Shown here: positions 27,521 through 35,790 of the stretch, one piece after another
Position numbering within the stretch: the stretch's first letter is position 1
Layout: every line of letters starts with the position of its first letter
Source: Streptomyces acidiscabies
Lineage (GTDB): Bacteria; Actinomycetota; Actinomycetes; Streptomycetales; Streptomycetaceae
Assembly (NCBI RefSeq): GCF_020010905.1
Contig: NZ_JAGJBY010000001.1
Location: 4,608,001-4,672,000, forward strand
Direction: 5' to 3'
DNA: 64,000 bases
Translations under genes and position numbers: made by a program
The notes under the pieces: generated by a model
Told to the model about the DNA's origin: nothing
The model's input: the letters and a program-made list of their open reading frames with translations, nothing else
Database searches by the model: none

Positions 27521-30328
27521 CTACGCCAACTGCCTCCGCACCAGCTCGTGCAACCGCCCCCCGACATCCGCCAACAGTTCCCCCGGCGCCCCCTGCTGAG
27601 CGATCTTCCCGTTCTCCATCACCACCACCCGGTCCGCGTCCATCACCGTCGACAGCCGATGCGCGATCACCACCCGCGTGGCGTTCAGCTTGCGTGTCGA
27701 CTCGATGACCACCCGCTGTGTCTCGTTGTCCAGCGCGCTGGTCGCCTCGTCGAAGAAGAGGATGCGGGGGCGGCGGATCAGGGCCTGGGCGATCATCAGG
27801 CGTTGCCGCTGGCCCCCGGAGATGGCCCCGGCGCCGGAGACGATCGTGTGCAGACCCATCGGCATCCGCTTGATGTCGTCCGCGAGCCCGGCGAGTTCGG
27901 CGGCGGCCATCGCCTCCTCCGGTGTGTACGACTCGGTCCCGCAGATGACGTCGAGGAGGGAACCGCTGAACGGCTGGGCGTGCTGGAGGACCACCCCGCA
28001 CTGCCGCCGGACGGCGGACTGGTCCAGCGCGGAGAGGTCCTGTCCGTCGTACAGGACACTCCCGGACACCGGACGGTCGAAGCCGATCAGCAGCCGCAGC
28101 AGAGTCGACTTGCCGCACCCGCTGGGCCCCACGACCGCGACGAACTCACCGGGCCGCACCTCGAAGGACACGTCGTCGAGGACGAGCGGCCCGTCGTCGG
28201 AGTACCGGAAGGACAGCCGGCGAGCCTCGATCGCCCCGGTCAGCGGCCCCGGCCGGGTCGCCGCGCCCCGAACCTCCGGCGTCGCCTCCAGCACGGGCCG
28301 GATCTCCTCGAACAGCGGCAGCGCGGCGACGGCGGAGACGAACGCCCCGGTCAGAGACGTCACCGAGGTCAGCAGCATCGTCACCGACGTGTTGAAGGTG
28401 AGGAACGCGGACGCGGACATGCTCCCGCGCGCGGGCCCCGCGAGCAGCATGAACATCACCAGCGTGCACACCGGCAGATACACCGCGCCGAGCACGGCGT
28501 TGAGGTTCTTGATCCGCCCGAGCCGGTGCTGGAGCTCACGGCTGCGGGCGAACTCGGACGCCCAGGCGGCGTACGCGTAGTTCTCGGCGGCGGCGACCCG
28601 CAGCTTCGGCAGCCCCCGCAGCGTCTGGAACGCCTGGTTGTTCAGCTTGTTGGACAGGACGACGAGCCGCCGCTGCCACCGCACCTGCCACAGCCCGAGC
28701 CCGAGGAAGACGGCGCCGATGACGACGAGCATCCCGATCGCGGCCATCGCCATCGGCACGCTGTACCAGAGCAGCAGCCCGAGGTTCATCGCACCGACGG
28801 TCAACGACTGCGCGACGGACGGCCCGAGCCCCGCCATCAGCCGCCGGATCGCGCTGATCCCCATCGCCGCACTGGCGAGTTCCCCGGTGGAGCGGGCCGA
28901 GAAGAACTTGGTCGGCAGCCTCAACAGCCGGTCCCACACGGCAGGTTGGAGCGTCGACTCGATCCGCCCTTCGAGCCGCAGGATCGTCAGGTTCTGCAAC
29001 AGGATGAACGCGGCGGCGACGACACTGCTGAGCATCACCGCCAGACACACCTGGACGATCAGCCCCTCCTGCGCGCGCGGCACGAACTCCCCGAGCACCT
29101 TGCCGGTCGCGATCGGCACCAGCGCCCCGATCGCGACGGTCACCAGCCCGCTCAGCAGGAGCACCGAGAGGTCGCCCCGGGTCCCGCGCATGCTGAACCG
29201 CAGCAGACCCAGCGGACCCATCGGCCGGTCGGGCAGCGGCCGGTAGAACATCACCGCGCGCGCCTCGAACTCGCTCGCGTTCGCCTTCTCGACCGGTGTC
29301 TCCCGCCCGGTCCCGGGATGCACGGCGACGTACCCGCCACGCCGCCACAGCAGCGCGACCGGCGACCCGGACAGCGCCCGGTGCCCCACGAGAGGCCCCA
29401 CGTCGTCCCGCCACCAGCGCCCGTCGAGCCGGATGGCGCGCACGCGCACACGGGAGGCGAGGGCGACCTGTTCGACGGGGTCGAGCCGGTCGTTGACGGC
29501 GCCCATCCGCGCGGGCTCGGTCAGCGCGATCCCGGCGGCCTGGGCGGCCAGCTTGCACGCGGCGAACGTGGCATCCGCGTCGGCGGACGTCGTACGCCGG
29601 GACGCCGACGGCTTCCCGATGGACGCCAGCAGCGTCCGGTCGGCCTGGACGCGGACCGCCTCACCGGCCTTGATCCCGGCGGCGGCACGCGTCTCGTGGG
29701 TGCGTTCGAGCTGCTCGATCCAGCGGTCGAGGGTGGTGAGGAGCCGGTACTGCTGGTCGACCATGCTCTGCCAGACGGCCGGGTCCATCAGCAGGTCGGC
29801 GGCGGCCTCCTGGCCGTACAAGGTGCCGTACTGGACGCTGCCGGGCGGCACCTGCATCCAGAAGACGTCCTCGTCGGTGACCTCGGCCGCACCCATGGGG
29901 GCCTGGAAGAGGATGGAGAGGCTGCGGCCGACGCCCAGGGATAGGGCGTACTCCAGCGGACTGGTCGTCAGCGGCGCGTACTGCGGATTGCCGTACTCGT
30001 CGTACGACCACACCTCCTGAGCGACCGGCTGATACAGCTCCCGCAGGTTGATCCGGTGCACCGCACAGTCCCGCACCGGCCGCGCCACCAGCGTGTGCTG
30101 CGCCCCCGCCACCGGACCCAGCAGCAGCGAACCCGTCTCCAGGCGGCCGAGATGGTGCCAGTGCCCCTCCTGCCCCGCGTCCACCGCGAACAGGTCGAGC
30201 GCGCCCGACGCGACGAGCCACAGCACCTGCGGCCCCTCCAGGTCCAGCCGCGCGGAGCCCGCGCAGTCGAACCGTGTGCCCGACTGCCCGAGCGCACCGA
30301 GAACCAGGTCGCCTTCCTGCACCGTCAC
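27521..30328 (-). CDS. NHLP/NHLM-type bacteriocin export ABC transporter (non-peptidase half)
   Basis: 935 aa from GTG 30328, overlapping the upstream gene stop by four bases. The long N-terminal region (about 1-390) has a beta-rich, cyclic-nucleotide-domain-like start (LDLEGPQVLWLVASGALDLFAV) typical of the NHLM system ATP-binding protein. A transmembrane domain follows (VLLLSGLVTVAIGALVPIATG onward). The C-terminal nucleotide-binding domain has Walker A VVGPSGCGKSTLLRLL, signature ISGGQRQRLMIAQAL and Walker B ILFFDEATSALD, all intact. It is expected to pair with the C39-bearing ABC protein to export the double-glycine peptide encoded at 33387-33593. Confidence 0.9.
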   Translation of the reverse strand: MTVQEGDLVLGALGQSGTRFDCAGSARLDLEGPQVLWLVASGALDLFAVDAGQEGHWHHLGRLETGSLLLGPVAGAQHTLVARPVRDCAVHRINLRELYQPVAQEVWSYDEYGNPQYAPLTTSPLEYALSLGVGRSLSILFQAPMGAAEVTDEDVFWMQVPPGSVQYGTLYGQEAAADLLMDPAVWQSMVDQQYRLLTTLDRWIEQLERTHETRAAAGIKAGEAVRVQADRTLLASIGKPSASRRTTSADADATFAACKLAAQAAGIALTEPARMGAVNDRLDPVEQVALASRVRVRAIRLDGRWWRDDVGPLVGHRALSGSPVALLWRRGGYVAVHPGTGRETPVEKANASEFEARAVMFYRPLPDRPMGPLGLLRFSMRGTRGDLSVLLLSGLVTVAIGALVPIATGKVLGEFVPRAQEGLIVQVCLAVMLSSVVAAAFILLQNLTILRLEGRIESTLQPAVWDRLLRLPTKFFSARSTGELASAAMGISAIRRLMAGLGPSVAQSLTVGAMNLGLLLWYSVPMAMAAIGMLVVIGAVFLGLGLWQVRWQRRLVVLSNKLNNQAFQTLRGLPKLRVAAAENYAYAAWASEFARSRELQHRLGRIKNLNAVLGAVYLPVCTLVMFMLLAGPARGSMSASAFLTFNTSVTMLLTSVTSLTGAFVSAVAALPLFEEIRPVLEATPEVRGAATRPGPLTGAIEARRLSFRYSDDGPLVLDDVSFEVRPGEFVAVVGPSGCGKSTLLRLLIGFDRPVSGSVLYDGQDLSALDQSAVRRQCGVVLQHAQPFSGSLLDVICGTESYTPEEAMAAAELAGLADDIKRMPMGLHTIVSGAGAISGGQRQRLMIAQALIRRPRILFFDEATSALDNETQRVVIESTRKLNATRVVIAHRLSTVMDADRVVVMENGKIAQQGAPGELLADVGGRLHELVRRQLA

Positions 30329-32484
30329 CGCTCCCTCACCAGCGCCGCGTACGCGCCACCGCGCGCCACCAGCTCCTCGTGCCGTCCGCGCTCCACGATC
30401 GTGCCGTGCTGGAGGACGACGATCTCGTCGCTGTCGCGGACCGTGCTGAGCCGGTGCGCGATCACCACGCAGGCGCAGCCGCGCCGCCGCAGGTTGTCCA
30501 TGACGACCAGCTCGGTCTCCGCGTCGAGCGCGCTGGTCACCTCGTCGAGGATCAGCACGCTCGGCTTGCGCACCAACGCCCGCGCGATCTCCAGGCGTTG
30601 ACGCTGGCCGCCGGAGAAGTTCCGGCCGTCCTGCTCGACCTTGCTCTGGATACCGCCCGGCCTGCGCGTCACCACGTCGTACAGCGCCGCGTCCCGCAGC
30701 GCCTCGGTCACCGCCTCGTCCGTGATCGACGGGTCCCACAGCGCCACGTTGTCGCGGACCGACCCCTCGAAGAGGAACACCTCCTGGTCGACGAAGGACA
30801 CCGACGCGGCGAGCGCGCCGCGCGGGATGTCGTCCAGGCGCTGTCCGTCGATGCGGATCACGCCCTCCCAGGGGGAGTAGAGGCCGGAGAGCAGGCGGGA
30901 CACCGTCGACTTGCCGCTCCCCGAGCCGCCGACCAGCGCGACCTGCTGACCCGGGCCGACGGTGAGGTCGAAACCGGACAGCAACGGCTTGTCGAGGGGG
31001 CTGTACCCGAAGGTGATGTTCTGGAGTTCGACGTGTCCGCGCAGCCGCCGCGTCGAGTCGGCGCCGCCGGGACGGTCGTACAGCGGGTCGGCGCGGAAGT
31101 TCTCCACGTCCTTCAGCCGGGCCACGTCCGCCGCGAAGTCCTGGATCCGGCCCGCGACGCCGTTCAGGCGGGTCAGCGGGGCCGTGAAACGGGCCACCAG
31201 CGCCTGGAAGGCGACCAGCAGACCCACCGAGATGTGCCCCTCGATCGCCCGCATCCCGCCGATCCACAGGATGAGCGCGCTGTTGAGGGTCGCGAGCGTC
31301 GGCGCGACCACACCGAGCCAGGCGCTCGGGACGCCGAGCCGCTGCTGCTCCTCCAGGGTCGTCGCGTGCTGCCCGGCCCACTTGCGGAAGTAGCCGTCCT
31401 CGCCGCCGGTCGCCTTCATCGTCTCGATCAACTGGAGCCCGGTGTATGCCGTGTTGGTCAACCGGGCGTTGTCCGCGCGGAGTTTGGCCGTACGCGTCGC
31501 GCGCAGCCGGATCACGACCCGCATCGCGACAATGTTCAGGAGGGCAACGCCTATACCTACGAAGGTGAGTTGGGGGTCGTATGTGTAGAGCAGTACGGCG
31601 TACAGGACGACGACCACCGCGTCCACGCCCGCCGAGGCGAGGTCGCGGGCCAGGGTCTCGGCGACCGCGTCGTTCGACTGGAGGCGCTGCACCAGGTCGG
31701 CCGGGCTGCGCTGGGAGAAGAACGTCACCGGCAGCCGCAGCAGGTGGCGCAGGAAGCGGGCGCTGGAGAGGGTCGAGGAGATGATGCGGCCGTGGTGGAG
31801 GTTGGCCTGCTGGAGCCAGGTCAGCGCGATGGTCAGCAGGACGCAGGCCGCCATGGACGTGAACAGGACGCCCAGCAAAGAGGTTTGGCCGCCGATGAGG
31901 AACATGTCGATGTACTGGCGGCTCAGCGCCGGGACCGCCGCGCCGACCAGGACGAGGAGGAGGCTCGCGAGGACGGCCGCCGGGAGCGTACCCGCCGTAC
32001 CGCGCAGGCGTGCGGGCATCGCGCCGAGGACACCCGCCTTGCGGCCACCCCGCTCGAACTCCTCGCCGGGTTCCAGGACCAGGACGACGCCCGTGAAGCT
32101 GCCGTCGAAGTCCTCCATCGGGACGAACCGGCGCCCCTTGGCAGGGTCGTTGATGAAGACGCCGCGGCGGCCGAAGCGGCGGCCGATACCGTCGTAGACG
32201 ACGTAGTGGTTGAACTCCCAGAACAGGATCGCCGGGGTCTGGACGCCCTCCAGGGCCGCCAGGTCCATCTGCATGCCCTTGGCGGTGAAGCCGTAACTGC
32301 GGGCCGCCTTCAGGAGGTTGCTCGCGCGCGAGCCGTCCCGCGAGACGCCGCACGCGATGCGCAGCTCCTCCAGCGGGACGTGCCGGCCGTGGTGCGCGAG
32401 GACCATCGACAAGGAGGCGGCCCCGCACTCGACGGCCTCCATCTGGAGCACGGTCGGCGTACGGACCGTCTTCACGGCGCTCAC
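30325..32484 (-). CDS. NHLP-type C39 peptidase-containing ABC transporter
   Basis: 719 aa from GTG 32484 (GTGA overlap with the adaptor gene). The N-terminal C39 peptidase has catalytic Cys20 in QMEAVECGAASL, His93 in FWEFNHYVVYDG and Asp113 in FINDPAKG. These cut after double-glycine leaders on the cytosolic side. A membrane domain (about 160-450) follows, then a nucleotide-binding domain with Walker A LVGGSGSGKSTVSRLL, signature FSGGQRQRLEIARAL and Walker B VLILDEVTSALD. All catalytic residues are present. The only nearby double-glycine substrate is the 68-aa peptide at 33387-33593, first gene of the same operon. Confidence 0.93.
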   Translation of the reverse strand: MSAVKTVRTPTVLQMEAVECGAASLSMVLAHHGRHVPLEELRIACGVSRDGSRASNLLKAARSYGFTAKGMQMDLAALEGVQTPAILFWEFNHYVVYDGIGRRFGRRGVFINDPAKGRRFVPMEDFDGSFTGVVLVLEPGEEFERGGRKAGVLGAMPARLRGTAGTLPAAVLASLLLVLVGAAVPALSRQYIDMFLIGGQTSLLGVLFTSMAACVLLTIALTWLQQANLHHGRIISSTLSSARFLRHLLRLPVTFFSQRSPADLVQRLQSNDAVAETLARDLASAGVDAVVVVLYAVLLYTYDPQLTFVGIGVALLNIVAMRVVIRLRATRTAKLRADNARLTNTAYTGLQLIETMKATGGEDGYFRKWAGQHATTLEEQQRLGVPSAWLGVVAPTLATLNSALILWIGGMRAIEGHISVGLLVAFQALVARFTAPLTRLNGVAGRIQDFAADVARLKDVENFRADPLYDRPGGADSTRRLRGHVELQNITFGYSPLDKPLLSGFDLTVGPGQQVALVGGSGSGKSTVSRLLSGLYSPWEGVIRIDGQRLDDIPRGALAASVSFVDQEVFLFEGSVRDNVALWDPSITDEAVTEALRDAALYDVVTRRPGGIQSKVEQDGRNFSGGQRQRLEIARALVRKPSVLILDEVTSALDAETELVVMDNLRRRGCACVVIAHRLSTVRDSDEIVVLQHGTIVERGRHEELVARGGAYAALVRER

Positions 32485-33287
32485 GGCAACAGCCAGTCGA
32501 CGGGCCGCTGATCGGCCAGCTTGATCGAACCGCTGGCCAGCGTCATGGAGTCGAGCCCGTACGGCGGCCCCTCGGCCGACGACCAGCGGTAACCGCTCTT
32601 GGTCCGCGCGGACTTGTCGAGCTGGACGAGCACCGCGACCGGCCGTCCCTTGCTCGTGAACTGCTCGCCGAGCTGCTGGTCACCGAGGAACGCGGCGATC
32701 TGCTGCGCCGACTGGGCCGCGCGGTCCACCGACTTCACGTGGCCGCGCAGTACGCCGTACTGCTGGGTCGGGACCGTCTGGACGGTGAGGTCGACGGCGG
32801 CGTTCTCGGGGATCGTGGCCGCGTTCTGCGCGGGGACGTAGACGGTCGCGTACAACGGGTCGCCGGCCTTCGCGACCTTCTCGATCGCGGCGACGTTCGC
32901 GCCGGTCGAGATGATCTGGCCGATCGTCGCGGCGAGCGCGGTGACGCGTCCGGCGGCGACCGTACGGACGACCGCGTCGCCCTGCGCCGTCCGCACCTGG
33001 AGCAACGGGGCGTTCGCGCCGAGCCGTTGGCCCTCCTGCGCGAGGACGGCGGTGACCTGTCCCGCCGCCGGGCTCTGGAGGATGTAGCTGCCCTCGCCGT
33101 GGGTGAGGACGGCGGGCGCGCTCACCGTGGAGGCGACCGAGCCGGTGACCGCCCACACGGACCCGGCGGCCAGCGCGACGACCGTCACCGCCAGCACCAG
33201 CCAGCCCTGCGGACGCGCGAAACGCACCGGCAGGTCGAGATCCTCCGGCGACTGGAGCTTGGTCAGGGCCTGTTGGCGGAACTGCAT
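32481..33287 (-). CDS. HlyD-like NHLP secretion adaptor
   Basis: 268 aa. A short cytosolic N-terminus (QFRQQALTKLQSPEDLDLP) is followed by one membrane helix (WLVLAVTVVALAAGSVWAV). The barrel-sandwich/lipoyl-like halves are typical of membrane-fusion proteins: ILQSPAAGQVTAVLAQEGQRL, VRTVAAGRVTALAATIGQII, and LYATVYVPAQNAATI. It is shorter than Gram-negative HlyD, as expected for a single-membrane Gram-positive exporter. Its stop overlaps the C39 ABC gene start, and it lies 99 bp after the peptide gene with a strong hairpin in the gap. Confidence 0.87.
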   Translation of the reverse strand: MQFRQQALTKLQSPEDLDLPVRFARPQGWLVLAVTVVALAAGSVWAVTGSVASTVSAPAVLTHGEGSYILQSPAAGQVTAVLAQEGQRLGANAPLLQVRTAQGDAVVRTVAAGRVTALAATIGQIISTGANVAAIEKVAKAGDPLYATVYVPAQNAATIPENAAVDLTVQTVPTQQYGVLRGHVKSVDRAAQSAQQIAAFLGDQQLGEQFTSKGRPVAVLVQLDKSARTKSGYRWSSAEGPPYGLDSMTLASGSIKLADQRPVDWLLP

Positions 33288-33334
33288 ACGACCTTCACTG
33301 GACGGGCGGAGAGCAGCTGGCGGAAAGCAGCGAA

Positions 33335-33367
33335 GAGCCCCGGAGCCGGGTCACGGCTCCGGAGCTC
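33335..33367 (-). terminator. Hairpin between peptide gene and exporter genes (probable attenuator)
   Basis: 13-base arms (33335-33347 and 33355-33367, one wobble) around a 7-base loop, 20 bp beyond the peptide stop. In this position it would let most transcripts end after the peptide gene, giving excess peptide over exporter. Confidence 0.75.
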
Positions 33368-33386
33368 AGCGACTGTGAGGCGTCGA

Positions 33387-33593
33387 TCAGAGACCGGCGA
33401 CCAGGTTCGTGACCGGGGCCACGCTCAGGCCGGTGACACCCTCGACCGTGCTGACGGCGGTGTTGAGAACACCGGAGACCGGCACGATGCCGTCGACCAG
33501 GTTGGTGACGGTGCCCAGCGCGTTGAGGGTCAGGCCGCCGGAGACGTTGTCGAGCTCGGCGTCGGAGATCTCAACGGTCTGGATGGAGTCCAT
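33387..33593 (-). CDS. Double-glycine leader peptide, Cys-free hydrophobic core (NHLP substrate)
   Basis: 68 aa from ATG 33593 with GGGAAG upstream. The leader MDSIQTVEISDAELDNVSGG has the conserved E-L-D-x-V-S-G-G pattern cut by C39 peptidases. The predicted 48-residue core starts LTLNALGTVTNLVDG and ends APVTNLVAGL. It has no Cys, Lys, Arg, His, Trp, Tyr or Phe, is rich in Val, Thr, Leu, Gly and Asn, and has net charge about -2. TVTNLV/PVTNLV occurs near both ends. It is unlike cationic class II bacteriocins and cannot form lanthionines. No modifying enzyme is encoded nearby. First gene of the export operon; function unknown. Confidence 0.88.
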   Translation of the reverse strand: MDSIQTVEISDAELDNVSGGLTLNALGTVTNLVDGIVPVSGVLNTAVSTVEGVTGLSVAPVTNLVAGL

Positions 33594-34310
33594 GATGGAA
33601 CTTCCCTTCCTGATGGTGTTCTTGAGGGGGTGACCTCCGTAGGCCGGAGGAGCGGGCCCCCTCGGGGGGACGACTGGATCAAAGCAGTCCCGCACCCGGG
33701 CTTCCAATCAACCGACGGTCACCTGAGGGCAGTTGGGGCCCGATGAGTGCGGAAGCGTGCAGGCACGTCCACAGCGCGCCGCCGAGTTCTTCACACGAAG
33801 GCACTTGATCGCTCGGATGAGCGTGGTGCGCTGTCGCGGCGAATCCGGCACTCCCGCGCCAAACGTTGCGACGCCTTTGCCGAGTTGTGCAGGAAGCGCG
33901 CCCGAGGTGACTCCGATGAGCAATCGATGTGCAGATTCCTCGCACCGGGGATTCGCCCGAGAATTGTCGGCGGAATGTTACTGAACGGTCACTCTGGGGT
34001 TCGGTGCCGGGGGTTCCCGCCAGGACCGGCGGTATTGAGACACCGGCGTGACCGGCGCGGACGTACAGGAGGGCGTCCTTCCTCTTCTGGTGGGCGAGTT
34101 GCCCGGACCGGTTCTGTCAGTTTCGGTGCCGGTCAGCGGCATATGGGGGGTTGGCCGATTACCCGTCGCCGCCCGGCCGTTCGCAAAGAAACGGGAAACC
34201 CGTTTGAACGCCCTCCCAGGGACCCGCGTACTCATGGCCAACCAAGGCGCCGCTGTACGGAGCTGCCGACGAGGCAGCACAGACCCCGTCCCCTCAGGAG
34301 GTCGAAGAAG
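33594..34310. other. 717-bp divergent intergenic region
   Basis: Separates the peptide operon (minus) from the secreted protease (plus). Base composition is lower in GC at about 33880-34000. Open frames here have poor codon usage and no ribosome sites. No gene, terminator or strong palindrome was recognised. It presumably holds both promoters. Confidence 0.45.
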
Positions 34311-35738
34311 TTGAGTCACAAGCGAATCCCGAAGCGCAAGGCAGCGATAGCCGTGGGCGGTGTGGCCGCGCTCGGAGCGGCGGCACTCCTGCTGCCCAAC
34401 GCGAACGCTTCGCAGGACGGTGACACGAACGCCTCCTCCGTCGCGCCGAAGACGCTGAAGTCCTCCGGTGACGTCTCCGGCCTCGCCTCCCAGCTCTCGA
34501 AGATGCTCGGCGACGCGTTCGCCGGCTCGTACTACGACGCCGACGCCAGCCAGCTGGTCGTCAACGTCGTGAACGTCTCCGGCGACCAGAACAACGCCGT
34601 CGAGCAGGCGGAGAAGGCCGGCGCGAAGGTCCGCGAGGTCGCCAACAGCGCCGCGAAGCTGAAGTCGGCCGCGCAGACGCTGAAGGCGCAGGCGACCATC
34701 CCCGGCACGTCGTGGGCCGTCGACCCCAGAACGAACAAGGTTCTCGTCACCGCCGACTCCACGGTCACCGGCTCCAAGTGGAACCAGCTCGAATCGACCG
34801 TGAACGCGCTCGGCTCGAACGTCGCCACCGTCAAGAAGTCGGCCGGCACCTTCAAGACGTTCCTCTCGGGCGGTGACGCCATCTTCGGTGGCGACGCCCG
34901 CTGTTCGGCCGGCTTCAACGTCACGGCCGGCGACGGCTCGCCCGCCTTCCTCACCGCCGGGCACTGCGGTGTCGCCGAGGAGAAGTGGGCCGACGCTGCC
35001 AACGGCCAGCCGATCGCCACCGTCGACCAGGCCGTCTTCCCCGGCGACGGCGACTTCGCGCTCGTGAAGTACGACGACGCGACCACGCAGGCGCCGAGCG
35101 ACGTCAACATCGGCGGCGGCCAGAACGTCCAGATCCTCCAGGCCGCCGACGCGACCGTGGGTACGCAGGTCTTCCGGATGGGCTCGACCACCGGCCTCAA
35201 CGACGGCCAGGTCGTCGGCCTCGACGCGACCGTCAACTACCCCGAGGGCACCGTCACCGGCCTCATCCAGACCAACGTCTGCGCCGAGCCCGGCGACAGC
35301 GGCGGCTCCCTCTTCACGCAGGACGGCAGCGCGATCGGCCTCACCTCCGGCGGCAGCGGTGACTGCACGGTCGGCGGCGAGACGTTCTTCCAGCCGGTGA
35401 CGACGGCCCTCCAGGCGACGGGCGCGACGCTGAACGGCGCGGGCGCCGGTGCCGGTGACCAGGCGGGCGGCGGTGCCGATGACCAGGCCGGGAACGGCGC
35501 GGGCGACCAGGCCGGTAACGGCGCAGGTCAGGAGGCCGGCAACGGCGTCGGTGACAACGGCGCAGACAACGGCGCGGGCCAGGAAGCCGGTAACGGCGTC
35601 GGCCAGGAAGCCGACAACAGCGGCCTCGAAGGCGGCGACGGCCTGAACAACAACCAGAACAACAACCAGGGCGTCGACAACAACCAGAACCAGAACAACA
35701 ACCAGAAGCAGAACCAGCAGAGCGGCCAGAACAACTGA
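34311..35738 (+). CDS. Streptogrisin-type S1 serine protease with Gln/Asn-rich C-terminal tail
   Basis: 475 aa from TTG 34311, supported by AGGAGG nine bases upstream. Signal peptide: KAAIAVGGVAALGAAALLLPNANA. A prodomain of the alpha-lytic type (about 45-185) is followed by the chymotrypsin-fold protease with His218 (FLTAGHCG), Asp248 (GDGDFALVKY) and Ser330 (EPGDSGGSLF). After about residue 375 the protein becomes repetitive, first Ala/Gly/Asp/Gln units (GAGDQAGNGAGQEAGNG type), then an almost pure Asn/Gln tail. The tail is probably disordered and may bind cell wall or aggregate. Secreted and self-processing. It is divergent from the double-glycine peptide operon. Confidence 0.92.
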   Translation: MSHKRIPKRKAAIAVGGVAALGAAALLLPNANASQDGDTNASSVAPKTLKSSGDVSGLASQLSKMLGDAFAGSYYDADASQLVVNVVNVSGDQNNAVEQAEKAGAKVREVANSAAKLKSAAQTLKAQATIPGTSWAVDPRTNKVLVTADSTVTGSKWNQLESTVNALGSNVATVKKSAGTFKTFLSGGDAIFGGDARCSAGFNVTAGDGSPAFLTAGHCGVAEEKWADAANGQPIATVDQAVFPGDGDFALVKYDDATTQAPSDVNIGGGQNVQILQAADATVGTQVFRMGSTTGLNDGQVVGLDATVNYPEGTVTGLIQTNVCAEPGDSGGSLFTQDGSAIGLTSGGSGDCTVGGETFFQPVTTALQATGATLNGAGAGAGDQAGGGADDQAGNGAGDQAGNGAGQEAGNGVGDNGADNGAGQEAGNGVGQEADNSGLEGGDGLNNNQNNNQGVDNNQNQNNNQKQNQQSGQNN

Positions 35739-35752
35739 TCCACCGCTGACAG

Positions 35753-35789
35753 GAGTCCGGCCCTCTCCCCCCACTGGAGGGCCGGACTC
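35753..35789. terminator. Bidirectional terminator
   Basis: Perfect 13-bp stem (GAGTCCGGCCCTC with GAGGGCCGGACTC) around an 11-base loop, between the protease stop at 35738 and the convergent phosphatase stop at 35791. Confidence 0.88.
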
Positions 35790-35790
35790 G

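Noticed and set aside
30329..32428. Upstream extension of the frame that holds the 27521-30328 ABC protein (would make 1635 aa)
   Set aside because: The extra part is an Arg/Gly/Ala-rich shadow of the C39 ABC gene in another frame; the GTG at 30328 overlaps that gene's stop as expected for an operon.
33747..34310. Extended N-terminus of the streptogrisin-like protein (663 aa frame)
   Set aside because: The extension has poor codon usage and precedes a clear signal peptide; AGGAGG before TTG 34311 decides the start.
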